Positions 15,787-24,981 of a stretch of 64,000 nucleotides of DNA are shown here, piece after piece. Position numbers and translations under genes: made by a program. The stretch is from Aerococcus sanguinicola (GTDB taxonomy: Bacteria > Bacillota > Bacilli > Lactobacillales > Aerococcaceae). A model generated the notes under the pieces. It saw only the letters and a list, made by a program, of their open reading frames with translations. It did not search any database and was not told where the DNA came from. The DNA lies in assembly GCF_008726925.1 (NCBI RefSeq), contig NZ_VYWO01000001.1:1-64000 (forward strand), given 5' to 3'. Numbering within the stretch: the stretch's first letter is position 1; every line of letters starts with the position of its first letter.

Positions 15787-17324
15787 AAAACGCAGTAGGA
15801 CGTGACATACCAGAAGAATTACTAGCAGACGGGGTCGAAGTTTACCAAGGGGTCGACTACCGCCAAGGCTATGACTATCAGAAGGCAACACCCAAAACAC
15901 GGGCCAATGTCTGCTCTGACCAATCCAAATTAGTTTCGCTAAAAGAAGCCATTGAAAAGACTGGCCTCAAGGATGGGATGACGATCTCCTTCCACCACCA
16001 CTTCCGGAATGGTGACTATACCATGCCAACCGTGATGAAGGCTATCCATGAAATGGGCATCAAAGACCTCTATGTCTGCGCTTCCAGTCTAGGTAAGGCA
16101 GCCAAGGATATTGTGCCAATGATTGAAGATGGAACCATTACGCGGATTTCTTCTTCAGGGGTAAGAGATGAAGTTGGGGAAGCAATCTCTACCGGTAAGC
16201 TCAAGCATCCTGCTATGATCCGGACGCACGGAGGCCGGGTCCGCGCCATCGAAACCGGTCAAGTCCACATCGATGTGGCCTTCATCGGGGCGCCTTCTGC
16301 TGATGAATTAGGGAATGCTTCCGGTAAGGGGGGGCGGTCAGAATGTGGTGTCCTCTCCTATGCCAATGTGGATGCTGAATATGCTGACAAGGTAGTTGTC
16401 TTAACCGATACGCTCGTCCCAACACCTAACCATCCAGCTAGTATTTCTTCTATTTATGTGGACTATGTGGTGGAAATCGATGAAGTCGGTGACCCTAATA
16501 AGATCGCTTCCGGTGCCATCCGCCTGACAGATGACCCACGGGAATTGAAGATCGCCCAGAGTGCCGCAGAAGTGGTGGTCAATACCCCTTACTTTGAAGA
16601 CGGCTATACCTTCCAAACGGGGGCAGGCGGCTCTTCACTCGCAGTGACGCGCTTCCTCAAGCCCTACATGGATGCTAAAGACATCAAGATGGGCTGGGCC
16701 CTAGGTGGGATTACGGAACCAATGGTCAATCTCCTAAAAGAAGGCTACATTGGGGCTATCCTAGATACCCAAGACTTTGATACCGCTTCAGTGGCCTCGG
16801 TTCACGAGACACCTAACCACTTTGAAATCTCAACTTCTGAATACGCCAATCCTTTCAACAAGGGAGCCTATGTTAACTACCTCGACTATGTTATTCTAGG
16901 GGCTTTGGAAGTGGACACAGACTTCAATGTGAATGTGGTTCAAGGTTCAGATGGTATGATCCAAGGAGCACCAGGCGGACACCCTGATACCTCTGCCGGG
17001 GCCAAGGTGACGATTATTGTGACACCTCTGGTAAGGAGCCGGATTCCTTCGATTAAAGACCGGGTAACTTCTGTCACCACACCAGGTGAAACCGTCGATG
17101 TTGTGGTGACCGATAATGGGATTGCCGTTAATCCTAAGCGTCAAGACCTGATTGAAAGCTTAGAGGCAGCCGGTGTTGAGCTCACAACGATTGAGGCCTT
17201 AAAAGAAAAGGCCTATGACTTAGTGGGGACACCTAAGGATCTCGAGTTCGATGATGAGGTGGTTGCCCTCGTAGAATACCGTGATGGCACCATTATTGAT
17301 ACAATCAAGAAGATTAAAGAATAA
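15783..17324 (+). CDS. citF: Citrate lyase alpha subunit (citrate:acetyl-ACP transferase) CitF
   Basis: CitF exchanges the acetyl group on CitD for citrate. The 513-aa protein is full length and carries the CoA-transferase-like features FHHHFRNGDYTMP, GGRVRAIETGQ, GASSADELG-like IGAPSADELGNASG and QGAPGGHPDTSAGAK. It starts in an ATGA overlap with citE. A rho-independent terminator follows 28 bp after the stop, so it is the last gene of the operon. Confidence 0.95.
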   Translation: MKNAVGRDIPEELLADGVEVYQGVDYRQGYDYQKATPKTRANVCSDQSKLVSLKEAIEKTGLKDGMTISFHHHFRNGDYTMPTVMKAIHEMGIKDLYVCASSLGKAAKDIVPMIEDGTITRISSSGVRDEVGEAISTGKLKHPAMIRTHGGRVRAIETGQVHIDVAFIGAPSADELGNASGKGGRSECGVLSYANVDAEYADKVVVLTDTLVPTPNHPASISSIYVDYVVEIDEVGDPNKIASGAIRLTDDPRELKIAQSAAEVVVNTPYFEDGYTFQTGAGGSSLAVTRFLKPYMDAKDIKMGWALGGITEPMVNLLKEGYIGAILDTQDFDTASVASVHETPNHFEISTSEYANPFNKGAYVNYLDYVILGALEVDTDFNVNVVQGSDGMIQGAPGGHPDTSAGAKVTIIVTPLVRSRIPSIKDRVTSVTTPGETVDVVVTDNGIAVNPKRQDLIESLEAAGVELTTIEALKEKAYDLVGTPKDLEFDDEVVALVEYRDGTIIDTIKKIKE

Positions 17325-17352
17325 GGGTAAGCAAAAAAATAAATTTAATTTT

Positions 17353-17379
17353 CCTAGCAGATGTTTCTGCTAGGTTTTT
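17353..17379 (+). terminator. Terminator of the oad-cit operon
   Basis: CCTAGCAGA and TCTGCTAGG pair perfectly around ATGT, followed by TTTTTC. Confidence 0.9.
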
Positions 17380-17431
17380 CATTTATAATGAAGACAAGAA
17401 CATGCTTTTAGAGAGGTGAAGAGGTGATAAG

Positions 17432-19135
17432 ATGGCAGGAAAAGATCGCTTAGTCCAGTATTGCCGGACAGAAAGTCAAAAGGGTGGGAAGACACTCAGT
17501 CAAATTGTTTATGAAGGGCTTAAAATGGTGATTCTCGATGGGACCATTCCTGTCGGTGAGCGGATCAATGAGAAGCTTTATGCCGATTCCTTGAATATTA
17601 GCCGAACCCCTATCCGGGAAGCTTTGCGCCGGACGGAGGAAGAAGGCCTGGTGGAGTATATCCCCCAACATGGTTATATTGTGAAGAATATCAAGCCAGA
17701 AGATATAGCAGAAATCTACCAATTAAGGAAAAGCTTGGATACCATCGCTACCATCAATGCCGCCAAAAGAATGGGTGACCAAGAATTTGCTGAATTAGAA
17801 GCAATTTTGAACCGGGGGGAAGCCGCTTATAGTGGGGCCAGCTTGGAGGGGCTGACGAGTTCCTGGAAGGGTTTTAATGAATATATCTATGCCCATGCCC
17901 AGATGCCCCGCCTGCAGAGTATTGTCTCGACCTTGTATGAATACCTCAGCCGTTTTCGGGCCTTATCGATCAATGACCGTCAACGGCGTCGAGCGGCCTT
18001 AGATGACCACTGGGTGATTTACCAATATATGAAGGAACAGCGCTTTGATAAGCTAGAAGAGGTGATCAGTAAGCATCTCTCAGTTTCAGAAAAACATATT
18101 CGTTTAGCTGTGGAAAGAGAGAGCCAACAGACCAATGCGAAAACGACTGGAGCAGCTGATGACCTGGTCCTTGAAGAAGGGCTCAAGCCTAGCCTTGCCC
18201 AATCGAAGGCCATCAAGTCCAAGGATGAGACCCTGCTCCTAGCCCAATTTGCAGAGCAGGGGGTCTTGCGAGAAGTCATGCTCTGGCCTAAGCCAGGTTT
18301 AGTGGACCCAAGGAACAATGGGGCCCATGATGATATGACGCCCAGGCTCTTTGTCGAGAGTTCAACAGCACTTTTTCCTTATTTTATCCAGGCTGCCCAG
18401 TTGGGTTATGACGACCAGAGTCCTAAGACTCTCTTCCAAGCCTTGCGTCAGGCAGGGATTGAAGCGGAGAAGGATATGTTCCAAGCCACGGCTGGGGTCA
18501 ATACCCACAAAGGAATTGTTTTTTCCATGGGGATCTTTCTCGCGGCGACGACAGCTGTTATCGTTACCCATGGCGATATCGACCTAGTCAAAGCAGCTGA
18601 CCTTAAAAAAGAAAAAAGCTTAGGCTATACTGACGATAAAAGAAAAGTGATGGCAAGCATCCAGACCATGATTCAAAATATGACCCAGGGCCTGATAAGT
18701 AAGGACTGGGCAAAGCTTGACCAAAAGGACCACTTGACCCACGGGGAGCGGATGTTCTTAGACTATGGGATTAAGGGAATCCGCCAAGAAGCTGAAGCTG
18801 GCTATCCGACTTTAATCATGGCTGGCCTAGACTTCCTGGAGGCGATGCGGTCCATACACCCAAGAACAGCCGAACACCGACTCTTGCTTTACCTGATGGC
18901 CCGGGTTGAAGATACCAATGTTCTCAAAAGAGGGGGGATAGAAGGCTATCACTGGCTACGCCTGACTAGCCGCCAGCTCCTCGACCGAGACCTGTCTGAC
19001 CACGAATTGATCCAAGAACTTAAGGCCTTCAACCAGGCCTGTATCTACTACAATGTCAGCCCTGGGGGGGCCGCTGATCTGGTCGCGGTGGCGCTTTACC
19101 TGGAAAAATTAATGGCACGAATTATTTTTAAATAA
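17432..19135 (+). CDS. Fusion of GntR/FCD regulator (CitO-like) and CitG
   Basis: One uninterrupted 567-aa frame holds two proteins. Residues 1-230 are a GntR-family regulator: winged helix with NISRTPIREALRRTEEEGL (about 50-70) and an FCD-type effector domain. Residues about 265-567 are CitG, which makes triphosphoribosyl-dephospho-CoA for citrate lyase, with KPGLVDPRNNGAHDDM (about 286-301), AGVNTHKGIVFSMG and PGGAADLVAVALYL. A charged linker (about 235-265) joins them. The GntR part is the kind of activator (CitO) that switches on citrate genes in Enterococcus, where citO and citG are separate genes. The gene has its own upstream terminator boundary and an AGAGGTGAAGAGGTG ribosome site. 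Confidence 0.9.
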   Translation: MAGKDRLVQYCRTESQKGGKTLSQIVYEGLKMVILDGTIPVGERINEKLYADSLNISRTPIREALRRTEEEGLVEYIPQHGYIVKNIKPEDIAEIYQLRKSLDTIATINAAKRMGDQEFAELEAILNRGEAAYSGASLEGLTSSWKGFNEYIYAHAQMPRLQSIVSTLYEYLSRFRALSINDRQRRRAALDDHWVIYQYMKEQRFDKLEEVISKHLSVSEKHIRLAVERESQQTNAKTTGAADDLVLEEGLKPSLAQSKAIKSKDETLLLAQFAEQGVLREVMLWPKPGLVDPRNNGAHDDMTPRLFVESSTALFPYFIQAAQLGYDDQSPKTLFQALRQAGIEAEKDMFQATAGVNTHKGIVFSMGIFLAATTAVIVTHGDIDLVKAADLKKEKSLGYTDDKRKVMASIQTMIQNMTQGLISKDWAKLDQKDHLTHGERMFLDYGIKGIRQEAEAGYPTLIMAGLDFLEAMRSIHPRTAEHRLLLYLMARVEDTNVLKRGGIEGYHWLRLTSRQLLDRDLSDHELIQELKAFNQACIYYNVSPGGAADLVAVALYLEKLMARIIFK

Positions 19136-19138
19136 GGC

Positions 19139-19167
19139 TTGACCCTGATTCGATAAAATGGTATTAT
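19139..19167 (+). promoter_or_regulatory. Promoter of rplU-prp-rpmA
   Basis: TTGACC (19139-19144) and TATTAT (19162-19167), 17-bp spacing. Confidence 0.8.
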
Positions 19168-19182
19168 TATAGCGTTGTATTT

Positions 19183-19255
19183 CTGTGACCACCAGATCTG
19201 CAACCGCTCATCGTAAGCATTCAAGTGCTTAAGCCGCTTACCGTGGCGAGTCTAA
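19183..19255 (+). promoter_or_regulatory. Ribosomal protein L21 leader RNA
   Basis: The segment with GCAACCGCTCATCGTAAGC, an AAGCA/TGCTT hairpin, AGCCGCTTACC and GGCGAGTCT is the conserved leader found before rplU in Firmicutes, thought to give feedback control by L21. It lies between the promoter and rplU. Confidence 0.88.
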
Positions 19256-19277
19256 GTTATTTAAGGAGGTGCGTTAC

Positions 19278-19586
19278 ATGTACGCAATTATCAAAACAGG
19301 TGGAAAACAAGTTAAAGTTGAAGAAGGCCAAACAATCTACGTTGAAAAATTAGACGTTGAAGCTGGCGAAAAAGTCACTTTTGACCAAGTTGTCTTCGTT
19401 GGAGGCGACCAAGTTAAAGTGGGAACCCCTCTTGTTGATGGGGCAAGTGTTGAAGCTACAGTTGAAAAACACGGCCGTCAAAAGAAAGTAACAACTTTCA
19501 AATACATCAAGAAGAAAGATTCACGTCGCAAGCAAGGTCACCGTCAACCTTACACTAAATTAACCATCAACAGCATCAATGCTTAA
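19278..19586 (+). CDS. rplU: 50S ribosomal protein L21
   Basis: A 102-aa protein of normal length, start [17 protein letters not shown] and conserved [18 protein letters not shown]. The ATG at 19278 follows AAGGAGG; an in-frame GTG at 19269 overlaps that site. It binds 23S rRNA in the 50S subunit. First gene of rplU-prp-rpmA, and preceded by the L21 leader. Confidence 0.97.
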   Translation: MYAIIKTGGKQVKVEEGQTIYVEKLDVEAGEKVTFDQVVFVGGDQVKVGTPLVDGASVEATVEKHGRQKKVTTFKYIKKKDSRRKQGHRQPYTKLTINSINA

Positions 19587-19588
19587 GC

Positions 19589-19924
19589 ATGATTAAGGTT
19601 AAATTTAAAGAAAATCAAGACAAGCACTTTGTGAGCATGGAGATTTCTGGCCATGCCCTAGCTGCTGATCCTGGAAAAGATGTTATTTGTGCGGGGGTTT
19701 CGGCCCTAAGCATTGCTTTAGTCAATAATCTTGAGCGCATGGTAGGTATCCAAAGCCTGGTCGAATCCGATCCTGAGGCGGGTTATCTCTATGTCGAACT
19801 TCCCCAGGGACTGACAGCTGAACAAAGAGCACTCGCTGATATCTTATTCAAGCAGTGCCAACTGGCCTTGAAGGAGGATATCGCAAGTAATTATCCAGAC
19901 TATGTCCAATATGTCCAAGGATAA
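19589..19924 (+). CDS. prp: Ribosomal-processing cysteine protease Prp
   Basis: Prp (YsxB) removes the N-terminal extension of L27 before ribosome assembly. The 111-aa protein has the catalytic pair: His in [12 protein letters not shown] (about residue 22) and Cys in [11 protein letters not shown] (about 34). It sits between rplU and rpmA, two bases after rplU. The L27 encoded next has the matching cleavage site, so the pair is functional by context. Confidence 0.94.
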   Translation: MIKVKFKENQDKHFVSMEISGHALAADPGKDVICAGVSALSIALVNNLERMVGIQSLVESDPEAGYLYVELPQGLTAEQRALADILFKQCQLALKEDIASNYPDYVQYVQG

Positions 19925-19946
19925 GTTAATAAAGGAGGAAGCTCAC

Positions 19947-20231
19947 ATGTTACAAATGAATTTACAATTCTTCGCCACCAAAAAAGGGGGCGGTTCAACT
20001 TCCAATGGTCGTGATTCAGAAGCTAAACGTTTAGGTGCTAAACGTGCTGATGGCCAAGAAGTATCTGGCGGTTCGATCCTTTACCGTCAACGCGGAACTA
20101 AAGTACATCCAGGGATCAATGTAGGTCGCGGTGGCGACGATACATTATTTGCACTTGTGGATGGCGTGGTTCGCTTCGAACGCAAAGGCAAGAACAAGAA
20201 ACAAGTTTCTGTTTACCCAGTAGAAGCTTAA
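19947..20231 (+). CDS. rpmA: 50S ribosomal protein L27 (precursor)
   Basis: A 94-aa protein. The N-terminal [12 protein letters not shown] (residues 6-17) contains the Prp cleavage site after FFA, as in Staphylococcus and other Firmicutes; removal exposes the KKGGGS tail that reaches the peptidyl-transferase centre. I chose the ATG at 19947 after AAAGGAGGAAG. Confidence 0.97.
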   Translation: MLQMNLQFFATKKGGGSTSNGRDSEAKRLGAKRADGQEVSGGSILYRQRGTKVHPGINVGRGGDDTLFALVDGVVRFERKGKNKKQVSVYPVEA

Positions 20232-20249
20232 TTACGAACAAACATATCC

Positions 20250-20289
20250 GGTCGATTCTACTTTGAAGGAAGGGGAATCGACCTTTTTT
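20250..20289 (+). terminator. Terminator after rpmA
   Basis: GGTCGATTC/GAATCGACC stem followed by six T. Confidence 0.9.
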
Positions 20290-20305
20290 ATTAAGGAGGG
20301 TTAAC

Positions 20306-21331
20306 GTGTCAACTGAACATATCCAAGCAGCCTATGATCAGCTCAACCAAGCCAACCAGGTCATGATGGAGGCCCTAGACTTCTCCTATACGGAAGCCTG
20401 GCATGAGAACCTACAAAATATTGCCAATGGGGTCCTCCAGGTGGTCGATGGCCAGCCGGATGCTGAGACTGCCCAAAAGATCCAAGCACTCTATGACCAA
20501 ATCAAGTGGACGGACTTTTCAGCGAGCGAGCGCCTACAAGTCCTCCAACTAATCTTTTTGGAGGCTGAGCGTCAGGACCAGCTCCAAGCCAACCACCAGA
20601 TGACGCCACCAGGGATTGCCATCTTATTGACCTACTTTGCGAATCGCTTACTCCAGACAGGGGGGCAGGCCAAGCAGGAGACGCTTAAGCTCTTTGATCC
20701 AACAGTAGGGACCGGCAACCTCCTCTTGATGCTAGAGCGAGGCCTGGAGGAGGCTGGCTACCATGTGGCATCAGCAGGCTATGACAATGATGACTTACTC
20801 TTGGCTATCGCTGACCAATCCTTTAAATTTATGGACCGCACAGCCCAACTCTACTACGGGGATGTCCTCCAGAACCTGCTCTTGGAACCGGTAGACTTGG
20901 TCGTAGCTGACCTGCCCGTTGGCTATTACCCGCTCGATGAACGGGCTAAGGCTTTTAAAGCCAATACCATGGACCAGGGAAGCCCCCATGCCTATGCCCA
21001 TTATCTGATGATCGAACAGAGTCTGAACTATATGAAAGAGGGGGCATGGGGCATCTTCCTTGTACCCACCCAGATCCTCCAGGAAGACTATTCGGCTCAA
21101 TTGGTCCAAGCTATTGCTCAAAGTGGCTACTTCCAGGCCTTCTTGAATCTACCGGCGGGGCTCTTCCGCCAGACCAAGGCCCGCAAGTCTGTTCTCCTGG
21201 TGCAAAAGCAGGGGCCAAGAGCCAAACAAGCTGAAAACGTCCTCATTGGTGATATACCTGACCTAAAAGACCAAGAAAATATGGAGAAATTTATAGACAG
21301 TTTTAGCAAGTGGAGCCAAGACGTGTTATAA
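20306..21331 (+). CDS. YtxK-family class I SAM-dependent methyltransferase
   Basis: A 341-aa protein with an N-terminal helical part and a DNA methyltransferase-like fold: LFDPTVGTGNLLLML (SAM-binding, about residue 131-145) and ADLPVGYYP (about 197-205) in place of the NPPY catalytic motif. The gene order methyltransferase-ackA is the one found after the comG genes in streptococci and bacilli; no com genes are upstream here. GTG start with AAGGAGGG eight bases before. The substrate is unknown; the DLP variant of the catalytic motif makes base methylation uncertain. Confidence 0.82.
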   Translation: MSTEHIQAAYDQLNQANQVMMEALDFSYTEAWHENLQNIANGVLQVVDGQPDAETAQKIQALYDQIKWTDFSASERLQVLQLIFLEAERQDQLQANHQMTPPGIAILLTYFANRLLQTGGQAKQETLKLFDPTVGTGNLLLMLERGLEEAGYHVASAGYDNDDLLLAIADQSFKFMDRTAQLYYGDVLQNLLLEPVDLVVADLPVGYYPLDERAKAFKANTMDQGSPHAYAHYLMIEQSLNYMKEGAWGIFLVPTQILQEDYSAQLVQAIAQSGYFQAFLNLPAGLFRQTKARKSVLLVQKQGPRAKQAENVLIGDIPDLKDQENMEKFIDSFSKWSQDVL

Positions 21332-21332
21332 T
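21324..21332 (+). promoter_or_regulatory. Extended -10 promoter of ackA
   Basis: TGTTATAAT (TG plus perfect -10), overlapping the end of the methyltransferase gene, 54 bp before ackA. Confidence 0.65.
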
Positions 21333-21386
21333 AAAAGTGTCGTACCTAGTTGTACCATAATAAAAACTTATGTGAGGAGAAAAAGT

Positions 21387-22574
21387 ATGTCAAAAGTTTT
21401 TGCAATTAATGCAGGCTCATCAAGCTTGAAATTCTCAATCTATGAAGTGCCTTCTGAAGAAGTCATTTCATCAGGCTTAATTGAACGGATTGGATTAAAT
21501 GATTCCATCGTAACGATTAAATTCAAGGGGGAAAAGCATGAAGAAACCCTCGATATTGAAGACCACGAAGTTGCGATTAACCACTTACTTAAAAAATTAG
21601 AAGAACTCCAAGTGATTGAAAGCTTCGACGAAATTGCAGGCTCTGGCCACCGTATCGTGGCAGGGGGCGAACACTTTAAGGATTCTGCCTTACTTGATGA
21701 AGCAGATATCCAAAAGGTTGAAGAATTGGCTGATTTTGCCCCTCTACATAACCCAGCAGAAGCTAAGGTTATCCGTGCCTTCCAAAAAGTCCTACCTGGT
21801 AAACCAACTGTTGGTGTCTTCGATACTTCCTTCCATACCACCATGCCAGAAAAGGCTTACCTCTATTCTGTGCCTTTTGAATACTATGAAAAACACCAAG
21901 CTCGCCGTTATGGGGCCCATGGGACTTCTCATAAATATGTAGCGGAACGTGCTGCTGAACTAGAAGGTAAGGATATCAAAGACTTGAAGATCATTACTTG
22001 CCATATCGGTAATGGCGGTTCCATTACAGCTGTTGATGGCGGCAAGTCTGTGGATACCTCAATGGGCTTCACCCCTCTTGCAGGGATTACCATGGGGACA
22101 CGTTCAGGGGACGTTGACCCTTCCTTACTCCAATACATCATGGAAAAAGAAGACCTCAGCATGGATGAAATGATCACCATCTTGAATAAGAAATCTGGCC
22201 TTCTCGGTATTTCTGGTGTCTCTTCAGATATGCGTGATGTGGAAGCAGCTGCAGCTGAAGGTAATGAGCGTGCCCAAGTTGCCTTAGATATCTACTATGA
22301 CCGTGTACGTAAATATGTGGGGGGTTACTTGACTGTTCTCGGTGGCGCCGATATTATCGTCTTTACTGCCGGCGTGGGTGAAAACTCAGCTTCCTTCCGT
22401 GAAGAAATCTGTAAGAACATGGAATGGGCTGGCATCAAGCTCGATAGCGAACGTAATGATACCCGTGATGAAGCGAAGATTTCAGCGGATGATTCTAAGG
22501 TAGCTATCTGGACGATCCCAACTGATGAAGAATTAATGATTGTCCGTGATACCGTACGATTAGGTAACATTTAA
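21387..22574 (+). CDS. ackA: Acetate kinase
   Basis: AckA makes ATP from acetyl phosphate and ADP. The 395-aa protein has FAINAGSSSLKF at the start, GAHGTSHKYV, CHIGNGGSITAV, MGFTPLAG(I)TMGTRSGDVDP and FTAGVGENS, all expected. The ATG at 21387 follows GAGGAG. In this organism it would also use acetate/acetyl phosphate from citrate breakdown. A strong terminator follows. Confidence 0.97.
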   Translation: MSKVFAINAGSSSLKFSIYEVPSEEVISSGLIERIGLNDSIVTIKFKGEKHEETLDIEDHEVAINHLLKKLEELQVIESFDEIAGSGHRIVAGGEHFKDSALLDEADIQKVEELADFAPLHNPAEAKVIRAFQKVLPGKPTVGVFDTSFHTTMPEKAYLYSVPFEYYEKHQARRYGAHGTSHKYVAERAAELEGKDIKDLKIITCHIGNGGSITAVDGGKSVDTSMGFTPLAGITMGTRSGDVDPSLLQYIMEKEDLSMDEMITILNKKSGLLGISGVSSDMRDVEAAAAEGNERAQVALDIYYDRVRKYVGGYLTVLGGADIIVFTAGVGENSASFREEICKNMEWAGIKLDSERNDTRDEAKISADDSKVAIWTIPTDEELMIVRDTVRLGNI

Positions 22575-22588
22575 GCTTTTAAGGCTTT

Positions 22589-22633
22589 AAAAGCGCGTTC
22601 TTGACTAACAATTAGTCAGAGGACGCGCTTTTT
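22589..22633 (+). terminator. Terminator after ackA
   Basis: Long stem: AAAAGCGCGTTC and TTGACTAA pair with TTAGTCAG and GGACGCGCTTTTT, ending in a T run. Confidence 0.9.
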
Positions 22634-22682
22634 CTTTGAAAGCAAAAGAGACAAGCTACTAGAGCTCATCTCTTAACGGCTT

Positions 22683-23150
22683 CTATTTGCGATGGTATTC
22701 GTTATTTTCAAGATCAGTCCGGACAATGAGGACATCGCAAGGGGCATTGCGGATAACATATTCAGAAACGGAACCGATGAAGAGCCGTTCCACCGCATTC
22801 AAACCTGTGGCCCCGATCATAATCAGATCAATTTCTTTCTCTAGGGCTAGGTCTTTAGCAATCTGTACTTTAGGGGACCCGTAGTCAATTATGGTCTCTA
22901 CCTCACGGACGCCTTCTTTTTCGGCATAGGCCTTGTAGTCATTAAGGACGCTAGAGGCTTGTTCGACCAACTCGTTGGTATAGGCGCCTTCATAGCCGGT
23001 TGGGGTCTGGACAGCACGTGTATCAATAATATGAGCGATAATAAGCGCACCATCATTACGCTTGGCCACGTGGACCGCTTTCTTGAAAGCTAATTCAGCT
23101 TCTCTCGAACCATCGATAGGGGCTAAAATACGTGAATACTCTTGATACAT
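22683..23150 (-). CDS. Universal stress protein (UspA family)
   Basis: A 155-aa single-domain Usp protein: RILAPIDGSREAELAF at the start, and the ATP-binding pattern IGATGLNAVERLFIGSVSEYVIRNAPCDVLIV (G-2x-G-9x-G-S). Such proteins are cytoplasmic stress factors of poorly known biochemical role. The ATG at 23150 is ten bases after GGAG; a GTG at 23159 overlaps the site. Confidence 0.93.
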   Translation of the reverse strand: MYQEYSRILAPIDGSREAELAFKKAVHVAKRNDGALIIAHIIDTRAVQTPTGYEGAYTNELVEQASSVLNDYKAYAEKEGVREVETIIDYGSPKVQIAKDLALEKEIDLIMIGATGLNAVERLFIGSVSEYVIRNAPCDVLIVRTDLENNEYHRK

Positions 23151-23282
23151 AGTGATCACACTCCTTCTTTACCTCTATTATACCATCTTTTGAGAAAAAT
23201 TAAACCGATTCCATTCTTGCAGATATAAGATTTCATAAGTGTTTTCATAAAGGGAGCTAAAGGGCAAAAAAGCACAAAAAAA

Positions 23283-23469
23283 GAGCTCCGACAGGTGCCG
23301 TGTGCTCTATCTGTATTGAACCCGCTCTCTTAAGTGCAGGTGGGTTTCGCTATCCAGCTTCAGACTTCCCCGTGATGGGGCGTGTCCTCCACTGGAGTTC
23401 ACGAATCCCTAGATAGTAAAATTTGTTCGGTCAACACATTAAAGGAATAACACGTACACTTCAGAACTC
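23283..23469 (-). ncRNA. ssrS: 6S RNA
   Basis: A 380-bp gap between uspA and rarA holds no ORF but a long self-complementary RNA on the minus strand. Its 5' end GAGTTCTGA pairs over nine positions (with wobbles) with the 3' end TCGGAGCTC, then GTG and CGTGT pair with CACGG-side partners CAC and ACACG, leaving a large central bubble, and the 3' end runs into seven T. A long interrupted hairpin with a central bubble, placed next to rarA as bsrA is next to yrvN in Bacillus subtilis, points to 6S RNA, the sigma-A RNA polymerase regulator. Exact ends are estimates. Confidence 0.75.
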
Positions 23470-23531
23470 TTCTCTTATAATTTATCATTAGATCATAGAA
23501 AATGCAAGCGATTACGCCTGAAAGTTTTAAC

Positions 23532-24815
23532 TTATTGCTTTTTTAACTTTTCCCGATAGGCTTGCATTTGGCCCAAGGCTTGTTCGTACTTACCGGTTTG
23601 CCCGGCTTGGTAGTAGTGTTTCCCACGGAGGGTGTCGGGCAGGTAGTCTTGGGCCACCCAATGGTTAGGGTAATCGTGGGGGTAGCGGTAGCCTTGACCG
23701 TGACCGAGTGCCTTAGAGCCGGCATAGTGGCCGTCGCGCAGGTGTTTGGGAACCAGCCCGGCCTTGCCTTGGCGGACATCGGCCAGGGCGGCATCGATGG
23801 CCTTGATAGCTGAATTAGACTTGGGGGATAGGGCCAGGTCTATGATGGCATTGGCAAGGGGAATCCGGGCTTCAGGATAGCCCACTTGGAGGGCCGCATC
23901 GACGGCTGCCTGGGTTCTTTGACAAGCTTCGGGGTTAGCTAGGCCAATATCTTCATAGGCGGTAATGAGGAGTCTCCGGCAAAGGACCTTTAAGTCGCCA
24001 CCTTCCATTAAGCGGGCGGCATAGAGGAGGGCCGCATCCACATCTGAGCCGCGGATACTCTTCTGGAAGGCAGAGATCACATCGTAATGGAGGTCCCCAT
24101 CCGCATCGTGGCTGAAAGATTTCTTCTGGATGCAGTTTTCCACGCTAGCCAGGTCGATGGGGATATTGCCTTGGTCATCTTCTGGACTGGACAGTGCCGC
24201 TAATTCCAGGGCGTTGAGAGCCGAGCGGATATCACCATTGGCTGCCTGGGCTAGGTGGTCTAGGGCGTCGTCGTCTATTTTTACCGGGACTTTGCCTAGG
24301 CCCCTGTCCTCGTCCTTAAGGGCTCGTTTGAGACCTTCTTTAATATGGTCGGCGCTGAGCGGTTCCAACTGGAAGATCTGGGTCCGACTGCGGATGGCCG
24401 GGTTGATACTGATATAGGGGTTTTCGGTGGTTGCTCCGATCAGGATAATGCGTCCATTCTCGAGATGGGGGAGTAAGAAGTCTTGCTTGGCCTTGTCTAA
24501 ACGGTGGATCTCATCTAGGAGCAGGATGATCTGCCCGCTCATCTCGGCCTCGGCAGCTACCTGTTGGAGGTCTTTCTTGGTATCCGTTGCTGCATTGAGT
24601 TGGCGTAACTGAATACCGAGTGATCCGGCGATCGCATGGGCCAGGCTGGTCTTACCTGTTCCCGGTGGGCCATAGAGAATCATTGAGCTGAGACGGTTGG
24701 CTTCTACCATCCGTCGAATAATCTGTTGAGGGCCTATTAAGTGGTCTTGGCCGAGAATATCTTCGATTTTTTGGGGCCGCATCCGATAGGCGAGTGGGGC
24801 TTTGGCTTGGGCCAT
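23532..24815 (-). CDS. rarA: Replication-associated recombination protein A
   Basis: RarA/MgsA is an AAA+ ATPase that acts at stalled replication forks and binds SSB. The 427-aa protein has [16 protein letters not shown], Walker [15 protein letters not shown] (about residue 49-62), Walker [17 protein letters not shown], sensor IGATTENP and the C-terminal tetramerisation region with [12 protein letters not shown] and [11 protein letters not shown]. Length is normal. The 6S RNA lies just downstream on the same strand. Confidence 0.96.
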   Translation of the reverse strand: MAQAKAPLAYRMRPQKIEDILGQDHLIGPQQIIRRMVEANRLSSMILYGPPGTGKTSLAHAIAGSLGIQLRQLNAATDTKKDLQQVAAEAEMSGQIILLLDEIHRLDKAKQDFLLPHLENGRIILIGATTENPYISINPAIRSRTQIFQLEPLSADHIKEGLKRALKDEDRGLGKVPVKIDDDALDHLAQAANGDIRSALNALELAALSSPEDDQGNIPIDLASVENCIQKKSFSHDADGDLHYDVISAFQKSIRGSDVDAALLYAARLMEGGDLKVLCRRLLITAYEDIGLANPEACQRTQAAVDAALQVGYPEARIPLANAIIDLALSPKSNSAIKAIDAALADVRQGKAGLVPKHLRDGHYAGSKALGHGQGYRYPHDYPNHWVAQDYLPDTLRGKHYYQAGQTGKYEQALGQMQAYREKLKKQ

Positions 24816-24981
24816 AGTATTACCTCCTTTAGTCTATTCTAATATACTTTAGATCATTAGTGAAAGGAATTTACTTACTAAAAATAATTAAATTAAGCAT
24901 AAATATGTGCGATTCCCCGGTGCCCGTGCTAAAATAGTCATATAGTCTATCTAAATTTATAAAAGAGAGAAGGAGCTGTGT

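Noticed and set aside
23151..23282. Protein gene between uspA and 6S RNA
   Set aside because: No frame longer than about 25 codons with a ribosome site; the stretch is AT-rich.
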